Assembly (NCBI GenBank): GCA_026987255.1
Contig: JALSNA010000440.1
Coordinates: 1-7,149 of the forward strand
Length of the DNA: 7,149 nucleotides
From: Hyphomicrobiales bacterium
GTDB lineage: Bacteria > Pseudomonadota > Alphaproteobacteria > Rhizobiales > Aestuariivirgaceae
Reading direction: 5' to 3'
Made by a program: the position numbers and the translations under genes. Below are positions 5,876-7,149 of the stretch, one piece after another; positions within the stretch are counted from its first letter, which is position 1; every line of letters starts with the position of its first letter. The notes beneath the pieces were generated by a model. It saw only the letters and a program-made list of their open reading frames with translations, did not search any database and had not been told where the DNA came from.

Positions 5876-6880
5876 ATGACTTTGTGGGTTGCACGAGCAG
5901 GGCGGCATGGTGAACAAGAACGTTTTGCACTTAAGAATGGAATCATAGTAGCTGACTATCCTGATTTGGGTGACCTTTCCAACATAAGATCCAAATCTGA
6001 ATTAATAGAAATTTTACGAAAATCTAGGACTGGCAACAAAGAGCGCACAATAAATACTTGGGCTTCGTCTTTATGGTCTTTTTTAAGGGAAATGAAAATT
6101 GGAGACTTGGCAGCGCTCCCATCCAAATTTGAGCCTGTCATTTATTTTGGAAAAATAAATGGGGAATATCAATACGTTGAAGAAAACCCAGGCGGAGCTA
6201 AGCATACAAGGCCAGTTAAATGGATTAAGGGCATAAACAGAGATGCTATAGGACAAGACCTCCTTTATTCATTTGGATCTTCATTGGCAATATTCAGGGT
6301 AAACAGGAATAATGCAGAAGAGCGTATAAAGAATATATTATATAAAGAAACACCAAATATCAATGAATACGAATACAAAGATAGTGATCATTACATTGAC
6401 ATAGAAGGTTATTCTAGGGATGTAATAAGAAAAAAAATGCATGAGCGGTTCAGAGGGCATGAATTGGCTCGCCTTATAGGTCTTATACTTAAAGCACAAG
6501 GATATCATATTTATGTATCCCCGCCTGGCCCCGATGGGGGAGTTGATATTCTTGCAGGAACAGGAGCTTTGGGATTCGAATCTCCAAGAATAGCTGTCCA
6601 AGTAAAGTCTGGCCAAGAACAAATTGGAACACCAGAAATCGACCAATTAAGAGGCGTCATTAAAAAATTTGGAGCTGATTATGGACTTTTTGTTTCATGG
6701 AGTGGATACAAGAGAAGCATCGGTCATGATATGCGACAGATGTGGCATGAAATACGCCTATGGGACTCTAATGATGTGATCGAAAAATTCTTGGAGTATT
6801 ATGAAAATCTCCCTGCTGATGTTCAATCAGAAATCCCTCTTAAACGCATATGGGTTCCGGTTCTTGATGAAGATGAATAG
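5876..6880 (+). CDS. Mrr-like restriction endonuclease, probably type IV, horizontally acquired
   Basis: A 334-residue protein. The C-terminal part carries an Mrr-type PD-(D/E)XK nuclease: helix Glu196 in FRGHELARLIG (192-202), Asp224 in GPDGGVDIL (218-226), and Gln242 with Lys244 in AVQVKSG (240-246). This is the Glu/Asp/QxK arrangement of Mrr-family enzymes. YGLFVSWSGY (269-278) and PLKRIWVPV (321-329) fit related proteins. Residues 1 to about 155 form a separate domain beginning WVARAGRHGEQE (4-15). It resembles the N-terminal domain often attached to such nucleases; a PUA/EVE-like fold reading modified bases is my inference. No methyltransferase or specificity gene is next to it, which favours a solo enzyme acting on modified DNA. 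AGGAG (5864-5868) lies 7 nt before the ATG. The gene is far more AT-rich than its neighbours and uses many ATA, AGA and TTA codons, a sign of transfer. Confidence 0.85.
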   Translation: MTLWVARAGRHGEQERFALKNGIIVADYPDLGDLSNIRSKSELIEILRKSRTGNKERTINTWASSLWSFLREMKIGDLAALPSKFEPVIYFGKINGEYQYVEENPGGAKHTRPVKWIKGINRDAIGQDLLYSFGSSLAIFRVNRNNAEERIKNILYKETPNINEYEYKDSDHYIDIEGYSRDVIRKKMHERFRGHELARLIGLILKAQGYHIYVSPPGPDGGVDILAGTGALGFESPRIAVQVKSGQEQIGTPEIDQLRGVIKKFGADYGLFVSWSGYKRSIGHDMRQMWHEIRLWDSNDVIEKFLEYYENLPADVQSEIPLKRIWVPVLDEDE

Positions 6881-6950
6881 GCCCCGCAGGAAGAGGTTTG
6901 CAACCAGGCCCCCTATCAACCCGGTTTTCGGAGCCAGTTTGGCGCCAGGG

Positions 6951-6970
6951 AGTCCCCGCAGTAAGGGACT
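6951..6970 (+). terminator. Weak candidate terminator after the restriction gene
   Basis: AGTCCC (6951-6956) and GGGACT (6965-6970) form a 6-bp stem with an 8-nt loop, followed by only two or three Ts. It lies 70 nt after the restriction gene stop. The rest of the spacer 6881-7063 holds an imperfect hairpin (7017-7035) and the 8-bp palindrome TGGCGCCA (6940-6947), and no gene that I can support. Confidence 0.3.
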
Positions 6971-7063
6971 TTCAACCCCCTTCCCGAATGTTTCATGCAC
7001 ATCAGCAAGGCTCCTGGGCCTGAAATGTTTCGGCCATGGTCCGGCAAATGGCGGGAGATGATT

Positions 7064-7149
7064 TTACCCCCTGAACCGGTGCAGAAAATCGCGGATGCGG
7101 GGCAGGGCGGCGCGGGTGCGTTTTTCGCCTTCGGCAATGGCTTCGGCGG
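7064..7149 (-). CDS. C-terminal end of an unrecognised protein (partial)
   Basis: On the minus strand a frame enters from the right edge and ends at TAA (7064-7066). The 27 visible codons end with ALPRIRDFLHRFRG and give a charged, helix-like tail rich in Ala, Arg and Glu. Codon third positions are mostly G or C, as in the host genes and unlike the restriction gene, which supports coding in this frame over the two others. It is convergent with the restriction gene. I do not recognise the family from this tail and offer no function. Confidence 0.5.
   Translation of the reverse strand, partial: AEAIAEGEKRTRAALPRIRDFLHRFRG

Noticed and set aside
5859..6896. 8-bp direct repeat GGAAGAGG at 5859-5866 and 6889-6896 flanking the restriction gene, as a target-site duplication
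   Set aside because: The same 8-mer also occurs at 3417-3424, and two of the copies are Shine-Dalgarno-like purine runs, so chance is the better explanation.
7031..7041. CCATGGTCCGG near the right edge, shared with the terminator at 174-199
   Set aside because: Only 11 bases match, the left arm does not pair, and no hairpin with a T run forms; it is probably coincidence around a CCATGG site.
6916..7137. 73-codon minus-strand open frame after the restriction gene
   Set aside because: The translation is Pro and Cys-rich without domain features, and the other frame ending at 7064 has host-like codon use.
1..7149. CRISPR arrays, tRNA, rRNA, integrase or transposase genes
   Set aside because: No regularly spaced repeats, cloverleaf-like segments or recombinase motifs were seen on either strand.

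Overview
The window is GC-rich chromosomal DNA, most likely from an alphaproteobacterium. Three things point there: a gene for the F-type ATPase inhibitor zeta subunit (DUF1476 family, essentially alphaproteobacterial) beside de novo purine genes; the separate small PurS, PurQ and PurL subunits; and an intergenic palindromic repeat with CGTCATCCCCGGG and GCGGGAATGACG halves, of a kind common in alphaproteobacterial genomes. I cannot name a genus.

Layout. 1-132: the 3' end of purB (adenylosuccinate lyase), followed by a perfect palindrome acting as a terminator (174-199). 221-880, minus strand: an exported L,D-transpeptidase with the HG...SHGC motif. 1092-1418, minus strand: the ATPase zeta subunit. 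1419-1713: a divergent intergenic region with two inverted repeats upstream of purC. 1714-5845, plus strand: purC, purS, purQ and purL. A 99-bp double-hairpin repeat (3484-3582) sits between purQ and purL, inside a 68-codon frame whose start and stop overlap its neighbours by ATGA at both ends. 5876-6880, plus strand: an AT-rich gene for an Mrr-like (probably type IV) restriction endonuclease, placed 30 nt after purL with its own strong Shine-Dalgarno and very different base composition; it looks horizontally acquired. 7064-7149, minus strand: the C-terminal end of an unrecognised gene.

How the genes work together. PurS, PurQ and PurL form the FGAM synthetase complex (glutaminase PurQ, synthetase PurL, bridging PurS). 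PurC makes SAICAR, and PurB acts on SAICAR and on adenylosuccinate, so the pur genes cover steps 4, 7 (PurC) and 8 (PurB) of IMP synthesis as usually numbered, plus the last step to AMP. The L,D-transpeptidase (cell-wall cross-linking) and zeta (block on ATP hydrolysis by F1) are transcribed the opposite way and split purB from purC. The restriction gene has no visible methyltransferase partner and, with no terminator seen after purL, may be expressed from the pur operon.

The points most worth a second look are the restriction gene at the end of the purine operon, the repeat embedded between purQ and purL, and the structured leader upstream of purC. None of these establishes a new system from sequence alone.
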